Below are positions 48,400-60,065 of a stretch of 64,000 nt of DNA, one piece after another. The position numbers and the translations under genes were made by a program. Numbering within the stretch: the stretch's first letter is position 1; each line of letters begins with the position of its first letter. The notes under the pieces were generated by a model. The model was given only the letters and a program-made list of their open reading frames with translations. It did not search any database and was not told where the DNA came from. The stretch covers positions 12,280,103 to 12,344,102 of the forward strand of contig JAULJL010000040.1 in NCBI GenBank assembly GCA_030761205.1. Reading direction: 5' to 3'. This stretch comes from Fremontodendron californicum (Eukaryota > Streptophyta > Magnoliopsida > Malvales > Malvaceae).

Positions 48400-51300
48400 T
48401 ACCTGAAGATCACATCTTGGAAGAAAATCTCACCGAATGTTCGAATTCAAATGTCAAAAATTTAAATAGTCAATGTCATGCATGAAATGTGAATGTCATG
48501 CGATGTCAATGAATATGCCCCTGATGATGCATGTGCAAGTAAACATGAATACTGTACACATTTTACGACACGATGTAGATGCAAAACTTAATAAATATGC
48601 GAATGTTCATGAATGATGCGAATCCCCCCAATTATTTTTTTTTTCTGATCTTGGTTTAGCTTTCCAAATTGTTTTTCCTCTTCGAAACAGAGTGTATCCT
48701 AAAACGCTCGTGCCTCGTAAGAGATCAACATTTTTCTTCACTTTGGAACTATCCCTTTGCCCCGATAGTTTTTCAACATCAACTGGAATCCGAGTGCTCA
48801 TTTCTTCTACCTCAATAGTTCCATGCCTCTGGGCCAAAAGAACCTTCGTCTTATGCCAACATCGAAAATGGTTTCTTCCAAAAATATTTTCATTTATCTG
48901 CTTTTGCTTGCTTCTTTTTTTTTGAAAAATGTTTGCTTATTTACTGAAAACTTTTGAGCTGAAAATGTCATCGTCTGATATTGTGATATCCACATCTCTT
49001 GAAAATTGATGATCATTGTTAGAAGTTTTTCTCAGTGTCAATTCGGGTTTTTCAAATTGAGTCGGAAGGCTTGGTACCACAAGATTTTGGTTGATCCAAG
49101 GAGACTTCGCAACAGGAAAAAAAATGCATATCCTTTCTAGACTCACAAATGGAACATATTTTATAGAACATGATTTTTTGGACTCAAACAAATTCAACCT
49201 TCTTTTAGTTTCCAAATTATGGCGTTTTGACAAACGTCAAGATCAGCTGGGATGTTCAAACTGGAAAATTAATTCTGGAAAGGAAAACGGTCTCAGTTTT
49301 TAAAGTCAACCCTCCGAACGATAGTTGACAGTTTTGGGATATTTTGGAATTCCCAGATGTTTCTTAACTTCTTGAAAATGACCTCTTCTTTTGTTATGGC
49401 CTCGACAATACCATAAGCAGCACCGAAATTCTCCCATTTTACTCTAGACTGCCCATGTCGGGTTTTCACCCTAGAGTCTCCTTCTTTCCATTTTTTTTCA
49501 TTTTTTTTTCATTAAATGTTTCACCATGCATTCAAGAAATCAAGACTTATCCAAAAAAGATTTTTAACCAGAAAGGAGACCGAAGTCTCATGCATTTCTC
49601 TAAGAATAGACTCATCAATTTAAATGACCATGCTCGATCGAAATGGTCTTTTCCAGGTACGTAATGTAGGCCGAGGTTCGAGGTACTGAAAGAAAGATAG
49701 ATAGGCCCAAACATGTGTTTAAGGTGATCAAATCAAGGATCATTTCATGAGGAGGATTCTCTTTGAAACACTTGTCTTTTCTGAGCTTTTCTCTTTATTC
49801 GATGATTTTCATCCGTTCTTTTCTTCCTTTTCTATTTTTGCTTTCATCTTTCTTTTTATCTTTTTTTTTTGCATCTCTATTTTGACAAGGTGAGCCCGTA
49901 GTCATTTGGAAGCTCAGATTTCTCTTTGATTCACGACATTCTTTTTCGTTTTTGAACCAAGACTTCACTATCCGTGACCTTTGAAAAGATCCTTCCTCGA
50001 ATTTGCCCCCTAGTGTGGAGGGTGATCCTTGATCGGGGTTGAAAGAACAAAAGTATTCACTAGGCTCAAGAGGGGTAGCAAAAGGATATTTTCTATTTTG
50101 TGAAAGGATGATGAAAGATGGCCATTTTTCATCTCGACACAAGCACGTAAATCGAAGAGTCATTCCTTAGAGGAAAATAATGAAAAGGTTTTTTTCTTTC
50201 TTGAAACCGTCTTGAATTTCATAAATGCATGATGTCACACTCATTTTTCTTTTTTCTTTTTTTGTTTTCTTTTTTCTTTTTTTGTTTTCATTTTTTTCAT
50301 TTTTTTTGATGCATGCTCCGAAAATTACTCCATCTTTATCCACCACGCCTCTTCTGTATCCACAAATGATGCACCATTTGATTGGTCATACAAATGAGAA
50401 TTCGTATCATAACGAGGAACACCTCGAGTCTTTTTGCTCTCCGAAGGGACAAGAAAGAATATGGCTCGAAAACAGCTTTTTCTAGGAACACGAGAAAATC
50501 AGGTTTAATCATTGTTACCTGAGACGTTAATCATGAAGTGACGTCTGGGCAACTCTTGTTTTGTGGTTACAAAAAGGGATGTGAATGGTTTTGGAATAAC
50601 CTTGACACACATCAATTTACCATAATCCAGATTCTTGAAAAGGTTTCACTTGCTTGAGACACAAAAAAAAAAAACTCGGATTTTTTTTCAAAAATTTTGT
50701 TCCATTGCTCATAACCTAATCTAGGATCTGCATTTTTCTTATTGCAATGACTGTGGTTTCTGAAATTCAACAATATGTTCCTGGAAGCATTGACTGTTCC
50801 AACTCAAAGGATTCAAGCATAGGTAAGTCCGAAAGAGATGGGAAGGGTGTTGGGTCATTTCTAACAATGATCACCAATAATCTCGAGACTCCTCATCATT
50901 TCTTAACGTGAAGAAAGATTTTTTTCTTTTAAGAATACGCTATTCAAAATCAAGAATTTCCTTAATGTTTATTTTCGCAAATTCAAATTAAAGCACAATA
51001 AACACAAAGCCTTTGAAATTCAAAATTTATTTATTTCATGTGGATGCCAACATAAGACAAGTGCTTTCATGATGAGGCATAGAACTACATGCATATTCCT
51101 CGATGCTTGTCGACATGCTTTTAAAGGTAACCATTCTCATCTTCCAAACCCGTGGCGAAGAAACCGATTCATGGCAATACGGATTTCCACTGTTCAACTA
51201 GCTCTGGAGTCAAAATGCCGTCATGGACAAAACCTTCAATCTTTTCTTTCAGTTGTCTGCATGCTTCAGTTGTCTGCATCTTTCAGTTTTCAAAACTAAG

Positions 51301-52827
51301 CCGACTTCTTTTTTATTCCTCAAGTGTGCTTCATGATGCATGAGCTATGAATGCCGTGAATGTAACACGATGTCCATATGATGCATGTAAATAATAAACA
51401 AATAATGCATGAGTATGTACAATGAGTGACCATGTATGTCACGAATGCAAGACCTTATTGTAATGAATGCAATCACGATGTCGATATGATGCATGTAAAG
51501 AGTAAATAAAATGATATACTGGTATATACAGAGAACGATCATGTATGTCACTAATGTATTCTACAATGAATGACCATGCATGTTATGATTGCAATATGAT
51601 GCGAATTTGATTTGTCCAAAGAATAAAGAAATTAATGCATGAATATATATAGAAAACTATTCATGATTTGGACTGAACTTGATCATTCAACAATTTTATT
51701 GCACAAACTTTGCCCCCAAATTCAATCCGCAAAAAATTTTTTGTTGTTTTTTTTTTGTTTTGAAAAATGTTATTTTTTTCGTAAAAATCAAAATATTATT
51801 TTCACAAACCAATTTCTATCAAAAACTTTTGTGGTAGTGGGTCTTATTATGGCACTGATGTCCAAATATTTACTCAACACTACTGGTTTGCAATTCTCAT
51901 TTAATCAACAACAAGTGTTTATGCAATTTATCAAATGAGATTATTATCACCGTGAAATCAAAAATACAATTATGAATGTAAATGCTTTATTTACAAGTGC
52001 ATCAATGCATGAAATGTACGAGATGTATGAAAAGAAAAATTTTCATATTTACAAACTCAAAAAGTTAACGAACATTTGCTCTGACAGTATCAACTTATTC
52101 AAGAATCACGGTGCCGTCGGAGCGAAAAATGAAACTTATTGCGGGTAGCACGATGTGCGTTCATCATTACCCGATTTACAGTTCTTGTTCGGAGTGTAAA
52201 CAAATAGCGAAAGATCACCATGTTCCTTCCAAATTTCGAGGATATCCGATCGGAAATTCGATATGGCTCTACTCAAGTTCACTACATGAGGTTGAGTTAG
52301 GTTCTAAAAGGCTCCAAATTGCTCCTTACTGTCGCCCGTGAAGGCTAGTAAGGCATCCCGATTTAAAACGGGTTCAATTTGTTGGAGTATATTTTCCAGG
52401 CTTATGCGGAGGTTATTGCCTCACGAAAGCGTAGGTACTTTATTACTCCGAAAGTGTTTCGCTAGCCCATGCGGAGGTTATTGCCTCACGAGAGCGTAGG
52501 TACTTTACTTTCACCTAAAGGGATAAAGCTCGGGTATAGAGCTTATGTATGAAATGTATGTACTCGTGTGTGAGAAGGAACAAGCAAACCTTCGACTATT
52601 TGTCTACGACTCTTTATTCTAAACATTCCACGATTTAAAAAAAATAAACGACATAAAAAAAAATATATATGAATCAGGATTTAACGAATATCAAAGTGTA
52701 ATTGCAAGCAAAATAAAAATAAAGAAAGAAAGAAAGTAAAGAGAATTAAAATTAAATAACGATTAAATCCATTAATAAGAGATTTTAAAACAACACATGA
52801 TCAATTTGTGGCTCGACTCTCAAAGGG
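48400..52827 (-). other. Non-coding internal domain of the large element
   Basis: Short frames on the minus strand at 49795-50163 and 48937-49233 show no gag or pol motifs; the first is Lys-rich at its C-terminus. Repeated GATGCATG-rich segments occur at 48470-48545 and 51330-51610, with about 105-125 bp periodicity. At 52395-52510 a ~60 bp unit GCGGAGGTTATTGCCTCACG...GCGTAGGTACTTTA occurs twice. Confidence 0.6.
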
Positions 52828-52845
52828 TCCCCAGTGGAGTCGCCA
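52828..52845 (-). other. Primer-binding site, tRNA-Arg type
   Basis: Minus-strand TGGCGACTCCACTGGGGA lies three bases inside the 5' LTR end. It is complementary to the 3' part of a plant tRNA-Arg (T-arm and acceptor ending TGGAGTCG) plus CCA. It sets the element's direction. Confidence 0.85.
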
Positions 52846-52848
52846 AGC

Positions 52849-55800
52849 TGTCATAACGATTTTTTCGGACCGCTACGACGAATTTGATGAAAACACAAAA
52901 AATGGAGTCGCCACCAATCTTTTTTTTGCTAGGTGTGATTGGCCACCTATTAAAACCGGTTTTTAGAAAAGTATTTTAAAATTAATTAAAACATTTTGTA
53001 AAACCAATTTCGAAGTCCGCGCTTTGAACCAGAGAGAAAACAAAATCGGGTTCGGGAGTCGGTTACGCGCGGGGAAGGATTAGCACCCCCGCAACGCCCA
53101 TTTAGAAAACGGTACCACTTAATCACGTGTTAACTTTAATCTCGATTTAATGGATTCAACATCGGTATTTAAAAATAATTCTCTTTTATTTTTTTATTCT
53201 TAAAAAAAAACATGTTTATTATTTTTTGGATTTTCTTGAACTGTTTTTAATTTTTAAAATTCGAAAGTGAACATAAATTTATTATCGAAAATACTCATTA
53301 AATATTCCCGACACTCTCAGTGGTATTTAACGAGATCTTCTCACCTCAGGACATCTCAAGAATCACAACAGTAATATCTTTCGAATTCCGTCGTCGGCAA
53401 TTTACATCCATTTTTATTCAAATGCGTATGATGCGAATATTTAAATATCGGATGCATACGGCTTAACATATAACTATAAAATTAAACATGCGAATCGTAA
53501 TATTAAAAACACGAGCATGGCAAAATATCGAGCGCAATAAACATTCGCTATTTATTTATTTATTTATTTTGATTATTTCTATTTTTTTTTAAACGAAAAC
53601 GAAATTTTGTATCGAGCATGTCGCCAAATATTCCCACCACTCGTGGTGATATTTAACGAAACTCTCTCACCTCAAGATATCTTAGGAATCACTACCGTGA
53701 CGTCCTTCGAATTCCGTCGTCGGTTATTCGCATTTATTAAAAGTCCTTTTTTTTTTTTAAAGTTAAGTTAAAATGCTTTTAATAATTATTTCCGAAATAA
53801 AAGAAATTATCTATGTAAGAATAATTCTCGAACCATTCCGATACTTTCGATAATGTTTCGATTATTATTCTTACTCGGACCATTTCAAAGAACGATTGAT
53901 ACTCCGACCATCCCGAGAAAGAAATCCGTTTTTAGAAAATTTTATTTATCGAAAATAATTTTAAAAGACATGTATTACAAGAATTATTATTTTAATATTT
54001 TAAAATCAAAATCAAATAACAAAAATATATCGAATGCTGAACAAAAATAATAAACAAAAATAGTAATGACAATAAATAAGAAAATTAAAATCATACCTGA
54101 CAAATGTCGAGAATCCGAAAAATCAAAATGCCGGACTTGATCTTCGTAAAATCACCTGAAAATGTCAAAAATAAAAATCAAAACTTCAAAAACGATCATC
54201 GTAAAATTTTTTTATTTTTATTTTCATTTTTTAAATTTTTTTTTATTCATCATTCTTGATTTTTTTGATTTTTTTTTAATTTAATTTCTAATTTTCCCCT
54301 TTTTTTTCATTTTTATTTTTTTATATATTTTTTTCTTTTTATATATATTTATTCTTTTTCAATTTATTTATTTTTTAAATTCATTTATTTATTTTTGTTT
54401 TTTTTTCTTTTCTTTTTTTTTTCTTCTTTTCTTTCTTTTTTTTTTTTCTCTTTCTGGCCCAGGATCAGGCCTGGCCTGCTGGGCCAGGTCCGATCCTGGC
54501 CTGGCCTGCTGGGCCGGGTATGGCCCAGTTTTCTTTTTTCTTTTTTTTTTTCGGGTTAGGGGTACCCGCGCGGACCCGGGTCGGATCCGGGTCCAGGCGC
54601 GGACCCCTCTTGCATGAAACGGCGCCATTTCGGTGCCACCAAAACGGCACCGTTGCGGCGCTTTCTCTTTTTTTTTTGACTCGGGTCGGGCGCGCGGACC
54701 CCGGGTCGACCCGCGGGTCCACGCGCGGACCCTGGGTCAAAACGGCGTCGTTTTGACGCCGTTTACATTTTTTTAAAAAAATCGGGTGACCCGCGCGGAC
54801 CCCGGGTCGACCCGCGGGTCGACGCGCGGGTCACCTCGACCCGCTCCCCCAAACGGTGCCGTTTCGGCACCGTATAAATACCCCCCAATCCCCTTTTTTT
54901 TCATTTTCTTTCTTTTTTTTTTCTCCTTTCTCTTTCTTCTCTTTTCTCTCTCACTCTCTCCCACAGAAACCCAGATTCCGGCGGCTGGCCACCGTGCCGG
55001 CCGCCGTCCACCGTCGCCGGCCGCCGTTCGCTGGCTGCCGTTTTCTCCAAAACCTCACTTTCGAGGGTGTTTCGACCCCTCGTTACGGATCCGGGCTCCG
55101 TTTAGCCCGGATCCCCACCGAATTTTGTAGATCTAGGTTTTTTTTTTTTTTTTTTTTTGGGTTTGCTGGATGTTGGTTTTTTTGTTTTTGCAGGTTTTGG
55201 GTGTTGAAGAAGGGTTTGGGGAAGCCGATTGAAGGGGTCCGAATCTGGCTTTCGGACCCCGGATCCGGCCTTTTTGGTGAAGGAGGGGGGCTTTTTCGGA
55301 TCTGCTGAAAAGGGGGGAGTTTCGATCTGGCTCCTCCTTGCTCCGGGGAAGTTCGAACAGTGGGGAGTCCTCCGAATCGGGCCTCCCTCCTCCCTCTTTT
55401 TTGGTGTTTTTTTTTTGCTAGCTGAGGGGCCTCCTCCTTGGCTTTTTTTGGTGGGTTCGAATCTAGGAGGATCGGAATCCGGGGTCTCCCCCCTCCTCCC
55501 CCTTTTTTTTTTCCTGTCTAGGGGTTTTTATGGAGGGGTTGGTTGCGTGTGGGGGGGGGGCTGCCGTGTGCGGGTGGCTGTGGTAGGTGGGTGGCGTGTG
55601 GCAGGTGGGTGGCGTGTGGGAAAGTTTGTCAGGGTGGCAGAGGCTTGAGTGTGGGGAGGCTGGTGGCAGGGAAAAGGGGGAGGCGGCTAGGGTTTCAGCA
55701 GAGGGGTTAGGTTGAAATGGGCCCGAAATTGGGCCAGTGGTTGGGTTTGGGATTTGGGCCCGGTTTGGGCTTGGTTTGGACCCGCGATCGGGCTTGGTTT

Positions 55801-55863
55801 GGGCCTGGTTCGGGTGGTCCGGGTCGGATTCGAATCCGACCCGGACGAAAATTGGTTATTACA
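52849..55863 (-). repeat. 5' LTR of the large element (3015 bp)
   Basis: Near-identical to 43125-46156. Differences noted by eye include C/T changes near 52956, 53319, 54530, 55351 and 55519, and homopolymer length changes in poly-T runs. Most substitutions are transitions. Confidence 0.95.
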
Positions 55864-56147
55864 GTAAATATTTAATAAAAATATGTATTTGACTAAATGG
55901 TATAGTCTTTAAAAATATAGATCTAAAAGGTTAAAAATTTAAATCTCATCACATACAATAAATTTTTTTATTTTAAAATATGTTTAAAACCAGGTTTTTT
56001 TTTTTTTTTTTGTCGATTCAACCAGTTTTTTGTCGATTTGCATAATTCTCGGTTTTAAAATATATACCGGATCGGATAGACCTCCGATTTTTGATTTCAA
56101 CCGATCCGACCGACCGGTTCGGTTCAATTTTTTCAAGAGTGCTAAAC

Positions 56148-56938
56148 ATATATTATTTTGTTAAATGTATTTATATTGATTTTCAAAATATAAGAAAATT
56201 GGCATATACTAAAAGAGTTGAGTAAACCATTTGCGTTAAATCCAGATTTACAAAATAATTATAAATAGTTCTATTTTTTATTATATTTATAGTTTATCGA
56301 AATCCATCGCTTTCAACTATTTAGGCATTTCTTATCTCATTCATTTAATTATGTTTTTTTGGATTGCTATTTTCTATTTTTTTCTCCTTTGTGGTGACAT
56401 TTGAAATGGAGTATGTTTTTTATACAATTTTTCCAATTTTGATTATAAATAAACAAAAGATAATATATTATGGTAAGTATTTCAAATTTTGAATACGAAA
56501 TTTTATAAAAGTTTTAATTTTTAAAATTTCAATTTGATTATAATTTTCAATAATTATTATTATTTTATTTAAAATCTTTTTTAAATCATTTTTTAAATGA
56601 AAATAAATATTATATTATTTAACACATATATAAACTTAAAATTATTAAAAAAGTAATTGAAAAAACTATGTTTAAAAATATAAAAAAAAAATTTAACCCG
56701 CATGGACTTTTAAGTATTTACATAATGTTATAGTATTCACTTTGTAATAATATTATAGAATTATTTTTTGAATAAATAAATTAATTTAAAGTAATCAATT
56801 ATAAATCAACTATCTCATAATAATTTATATAATATTTACTATTTAACATATATATTAATTCAAAAATATTATAAATAAATAAATAAATAATCTATATACC
56901 AATACTACAAACTCACCTCGCAACGCAGGGTAATATTC
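56148..56938. other. AT-rich spacer, nothing recognised
   Basis: Simple A/T-rich DNA between the nested retrotransposon complex and the Tourist-like MITE. No frame of interest. Confidence 0.5.
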
Positions 56939-56941
56939 TTA

Positions 56942-57332
56942 GGGCTAGTTTAGTATTGCTGTTGGAAAAAACTTGGGTTGAAAAAAGCTCGAGTTGGAAA
57001 AAGTGTGTTTATAAAGTGTGGTGAAAAAGTGTGGTTTAAAAACTTTTAAGTGTTTAGCATTGTTGTGAAAAAGTGTTGTAGGAAATTGAAATGTCAAAAA
57101 AAGATATGTTTAAAATAATAAAAGTGTAGAGATGTGAGGATAATAAAGTCATTTTATCCAAAAGCCAGCTTTTCAAGCTCAAAAACTATATTTTTTGGCT
57201 TTTTGGTTTGGCTTTTCAAACCATGGTTTCAACAGCAGAAGCCAAATTTTTTTATCTGTTTAGCATTGCGTTTGCGATGAAAAGTAGCTTTTGACCTCAA
57301 AAGCTGTGCCAGAAGCAATGCTAAACGAGGCC
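56942..57332 (+). mobile_element. Tourist-like (PIF/Harbinger) MITE
   Basis: Left end GGGCTAGTTTAGTATTGCT and right end AGCAATGCTAAACGAGGCC are inverted, and the element is flanked by TTA on both sides (56939-56941, 57333-57335), the PIF/Harbinger target. 391 bp. Internal AACTTTTAAGTGTTTAGCAT is shared with 18509-18875. Confidence 0.88.
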
Positions 57333-58404
57333 TTAGTTAAACTGTATTTTCAGTTTTCAATCTTCTTTTTTATTTGAGAAAATGTAAAGGAAGAAAAGAT
57401 TTATGCTTCGAAACATGAATTTGAAAATTTGGATTTGAATTTCATTTGCTATATAAATTGTGAGAATGAAATGCATATATTATGTATAAATTAGTTGAGA
57501 TTCAATATGATTATATATTTGAAAGGTATAAAAGCATGAATTTCAAATTCACAAATAACTATAGGTATTTCAAATTCACCACTAAATAAGCATCCAACAA
57601 ATCAATGAATTTGAAAAATGATCATCAATATTATATTTACATGTGTTTTATTACACATTATATTATTTCTAAAATCCAAATCTATCTTTTGAAATTTAAG
57701 TTTCCAAACGTAACCTTAAAGAATTTAGATTGATTACCGGTTAAAAATCATTTAATTACTATAAATATCAATAATAAACAGAACAAAAATCATAAAATAA
57801 CGAACGTAACATTAATAATGCAAACACGTTGGTCTGCCCATTTGGCTAATTCTTTCTTTTAAGTCTATAATAATAACCTCTTTAATTAATTATATCACTC
57901 TCTCTTGCTTGTTTCTCTTGTTGTTTCACAGATGTAAGGGAAAGACTCACAGCTCTCAGAGGCAAAGGTCGCAAAAGGTACATTTCCAGTTTTGTTCTTA
58001 AAACCATCAAATTACTTTTGTTTTTATTTCTTTTTTGTGTCTGCTTTCAACTAATATTAGTGTTTGATTATTAGGAGTTACAAGAATGGTTATTTATGGA
58101 ATGACTTTTATAGACAATGCATGACATTGTTCCTCCATCAGATGGAGCTGAATATGTACTTAAAGGCTCAGAATTGGTTGATGGTTTCCCTGGTTAGCTA
58201 CTTAATTTTCATAGAATTACCTTGAAAGTTTAAGAAAAAACTACATTTCTAATCCAAACTTATGACTGAAAGGATAATTTGTTTGTTTTAGAGAGATTAC
58301 AGCAACTGCAAATCAGCAATGGGGGGCCACATCTTCAGGAACCAACCTTTCATGCCAAACAAAGATCCCCAACTTTAGTTTGACTCAATACAGGGGAGTC
58401 CAAG

Positions 58405-58862
58405 TAGGGATGGTAACGGATAGGATATCTGTTATTTTTTATAATATCCGAATCCAAATTCATAAAACTGTTTTAAAATCTAAATCTATTTATTATCCGC
58501 ATTAAATCCGAATATTACTATCTGAATCCGAATTCGAATTAAATAACATTATCCGTCGGATATCCGAATCCACTAAATATCCTAATTCAGTAAGTAAAAA
58601 AAATTAAATAAAAATATAAAATCAAATAAAAATATTTTTTAAATTCAAACAAACAGATAATGGATTCGGATATCCGAATCCGCAAAAGTAATGCGGATTC
58701 AGATAATAGATATCTGAGATTTCATATCCGCATCCGCTCCGAATCCACTACGAATAGTAATTACAATATCCGAATTTATCCAAATCCGTAATATCTGAAT
58801 CTACAAAAAACGGATCAAATAATTACAAAAATCCGAATCTGCACTATCCATTGCCATCCCTA
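58405..58862. mobile_element. Ac-like hAT element within the SOSEKI pseudogene
   Basis: Begins TAGGGATGGTAACGGATAGG and ends CCATTGCCATCCCTA, with a perfect 8 bp duplication AGTCCAAG at 58397-58404 and 58863-58870. The interior is rich in ATCCGAATCC variants in both orientations. TAGGGATG matches the classic Ac terminus. 458 bp, non-coding. Confidence 0.93.
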
Positions 58863-58990
58863 AGTCCAAGAAGCAGAGAGGACAGCATATGAAGAGCAAG
58901 AATTCAATGAAAAGGAAGAAGAAAAGGAAGAGTATGAATTAGATGATGAGAAAACATCATACACAAGGTGGCTGTTGTACAAAATCAAAA

Positions 58991-59372
58991 GGCATAAATA
59001 TAAATTTGGTCATAAACTATACAATTTAAGTTATTTTGATTCTTATTATTTTATTTAAGTCAATTTGGCCCTCATGCTATTATTTTTGTCAATATCGTAT
59101 GAATTTAACAAAAATTAGTAACATGCGAGCATGTGACTAATAATTTCGTTAAATTTAGACTAATTTTACTATAAATTGATTAAAAAATAGACAAAAAAAA
59201 TTGATCAAAAATTGAACGTTTTCATTAAATTTAGGTTAAATTGATTAAAATAATAACATGAGGGCTAAAGTAATAACAATTAATAGCAAGGGGGTAACTT
59301 GATCCAAATAAAAGAATAAAGGTCAAAATGATTTAATTTACATAGTTCGATGATCAAATTTATAATTATGCC
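58991..59372. mobile_element. Mutator-type MITE within the SOSEKI pseudogene
   Basis: Begins GGCATAAATATAAATTTGGT and ends with its inverted counterpart, AATTTATAATTATGCC; the arms extend about 50 bp. A perfect 9 bp duplication AAATCAAAA (58982-58990 and 59373-59381) fits Mutator-like elements. Confidence 0.88.
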
Positions 59373-59399
59373 AAATCAAAATGCACTTCTAAGTAATTG

Positions 59400-59640
59400 T
59401 CACGTAGATCTAATATCTATACGAAGAAGAAATCATGTAACGAAGGGATTCTTAATTGTATAAATGGTACTTCAAGCTTGGCACGATGAAAAAAATAACA
59501 ATACTTCTTTATCTTTGGTCTTTACCCATACCCGATGAAAAAAATAAGATCATTTTTTATGAGTTCATTGAGAATGATTTTGATCTAGTTCATGACCTAT
59601 TAAAAAATAGAAGTCGCAAAAAAAAAATTACCGTCAATTT
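59400..59640 (+). pseudogene. ycf2: Plastid ycf2 fragment in nuclear DNA (NUPT)
   Basis: The frame from 59456 reads MYKWYFKLGTMKKITILLYL, then WSLPIPDEKN, then ENDFDLVHDLL. From memory, plastid Ycf2 has the same segments in this order with about 12 more residues between LLYL and WSLP, so the copy carries an in-frame deletion of ~36 nt. The match fades after about 59610. The left edge is uncertain. It is a short, decayed plastid-to-nucleus transfer sitting between SOSEKI exon remnants. Confidence 0.75.
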
Positions 59641-60065
59641 AATAATGATTCTAGCTACTCAAGAGGGGTTTCTAATGATGAACTTAAATACCAAGAAACC
59701 AATAGGCAAGGACCCCAAAAAACCATTTCTGAGACAGCTCAACAAGACTCATCCCTTCTATCAACATCTTCCACCCTCTCTGAAAATAAAAGCCAAAGCA
59801 AAAACAGTACGTATTCGGTTCTGCTTCAACTTATTGCATGTGGGAACTGGGCTGTTAATCAAGCAAAGAACGTACCAAAAAATGCGGTGTAGTACCAACC
59901 GATAACCCCTCCACCGGTCATCTAAAAGAAACACAAGTCCCCATTCAGTATTCACTAACGGACACGCACAAACCCTTCTAGCCAGCAACCATCCAAAGCA
60001 ACAAAAAAAAGTCATTTGAGAATTTGACAATGCATTGAGCTGGTGGCTAAGACCTTGGTGGTCAG

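Larger units (their letters stand above)
43125..55863 (-). mobile_element. Complete non-autonomous LTR retrotransposon (LARD, Ogre/Tat-type primer site)
   Basis: 12,739 bp with two ~3.0 kb LTRs in direct orientation and a perfect 5 bp duplication GTAAA (43120-43124 and 55864-55868). Orientation is minus. Next to the LTR at 52849 is TGGCGACTCCACTGGGGA (52845-52828), complementary to the 3' end of plant tRNA-Arg, and next to the LTR at 46156 is the purine tract AAAGAGGGGCAGC. The tRNA-Arg primer and long LTRs are typical of the Ogre/Tat lineage of Ty3 elements. The 6.7 kb interior has no gag, protease, reverse transcriptase or integrase motif, so it must be mobilised by another element. About 14 substitutions between the LTRs were seen by eye, suggesting a recent insertion. 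Confidence 0.93.
42966..56139. mobile_element. Older element, hAT-like, split by the 12.7 kb retrotransposon
   Basis: Left part 42966-43119 starts GTTAAAAAATTGGATCGG and contains GGTTCAACCAATCCGAT. Right part 55869-56139 ends in GGTTCGGTTCAATTTTTTC. These are imperfectly inverted and share ACCGGTTCGGTT-type subterminal sequence. Flanks TTCTAAAC (42958-42965) and TGCTAAAC (56140-56147) would be an 8 bp duplication with one mismatch. Without the retrotransposon the host element would be about 430 bp. Confidence 0.55.
57932..59892 (+). pseudogene. SOSEKI (DUF966) polarity protein pseudogene
   Basis: Remnant of a plant SOSEKI gene; intact members are polarly localised proteins with an N-terminal DIX-like domain. 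Exon pieces: 57932-57977 (VRERLTALRGKG), 58075-58192 (RSYKNGYLWND, then after a frameshift VPPSDGAEYVLKGSELVDG), 58292 to about 58975 (ERLQQLQ..., in-frame TGA near 58380, then after a transposon EYELDDEKTSYT), and about 59646-59892 (SYSRGVSNDE ... SVLLQLIACG). Family landmarks appear in the correct order. The DIX-like 5' end is missing. About ten residues (normally a YSWSxK segment) between GKG and RSYKNG are lost. A hAT element (58405-58862), a Mutator-type MITE (58991-59372) and a plastid fragment (about 59400-59640) interrupt the rest. Splice-site-like AG/GT remain at the exon edges, so it decayed from a genomic copy and is not a retrocopy. Confidence 0.85.
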
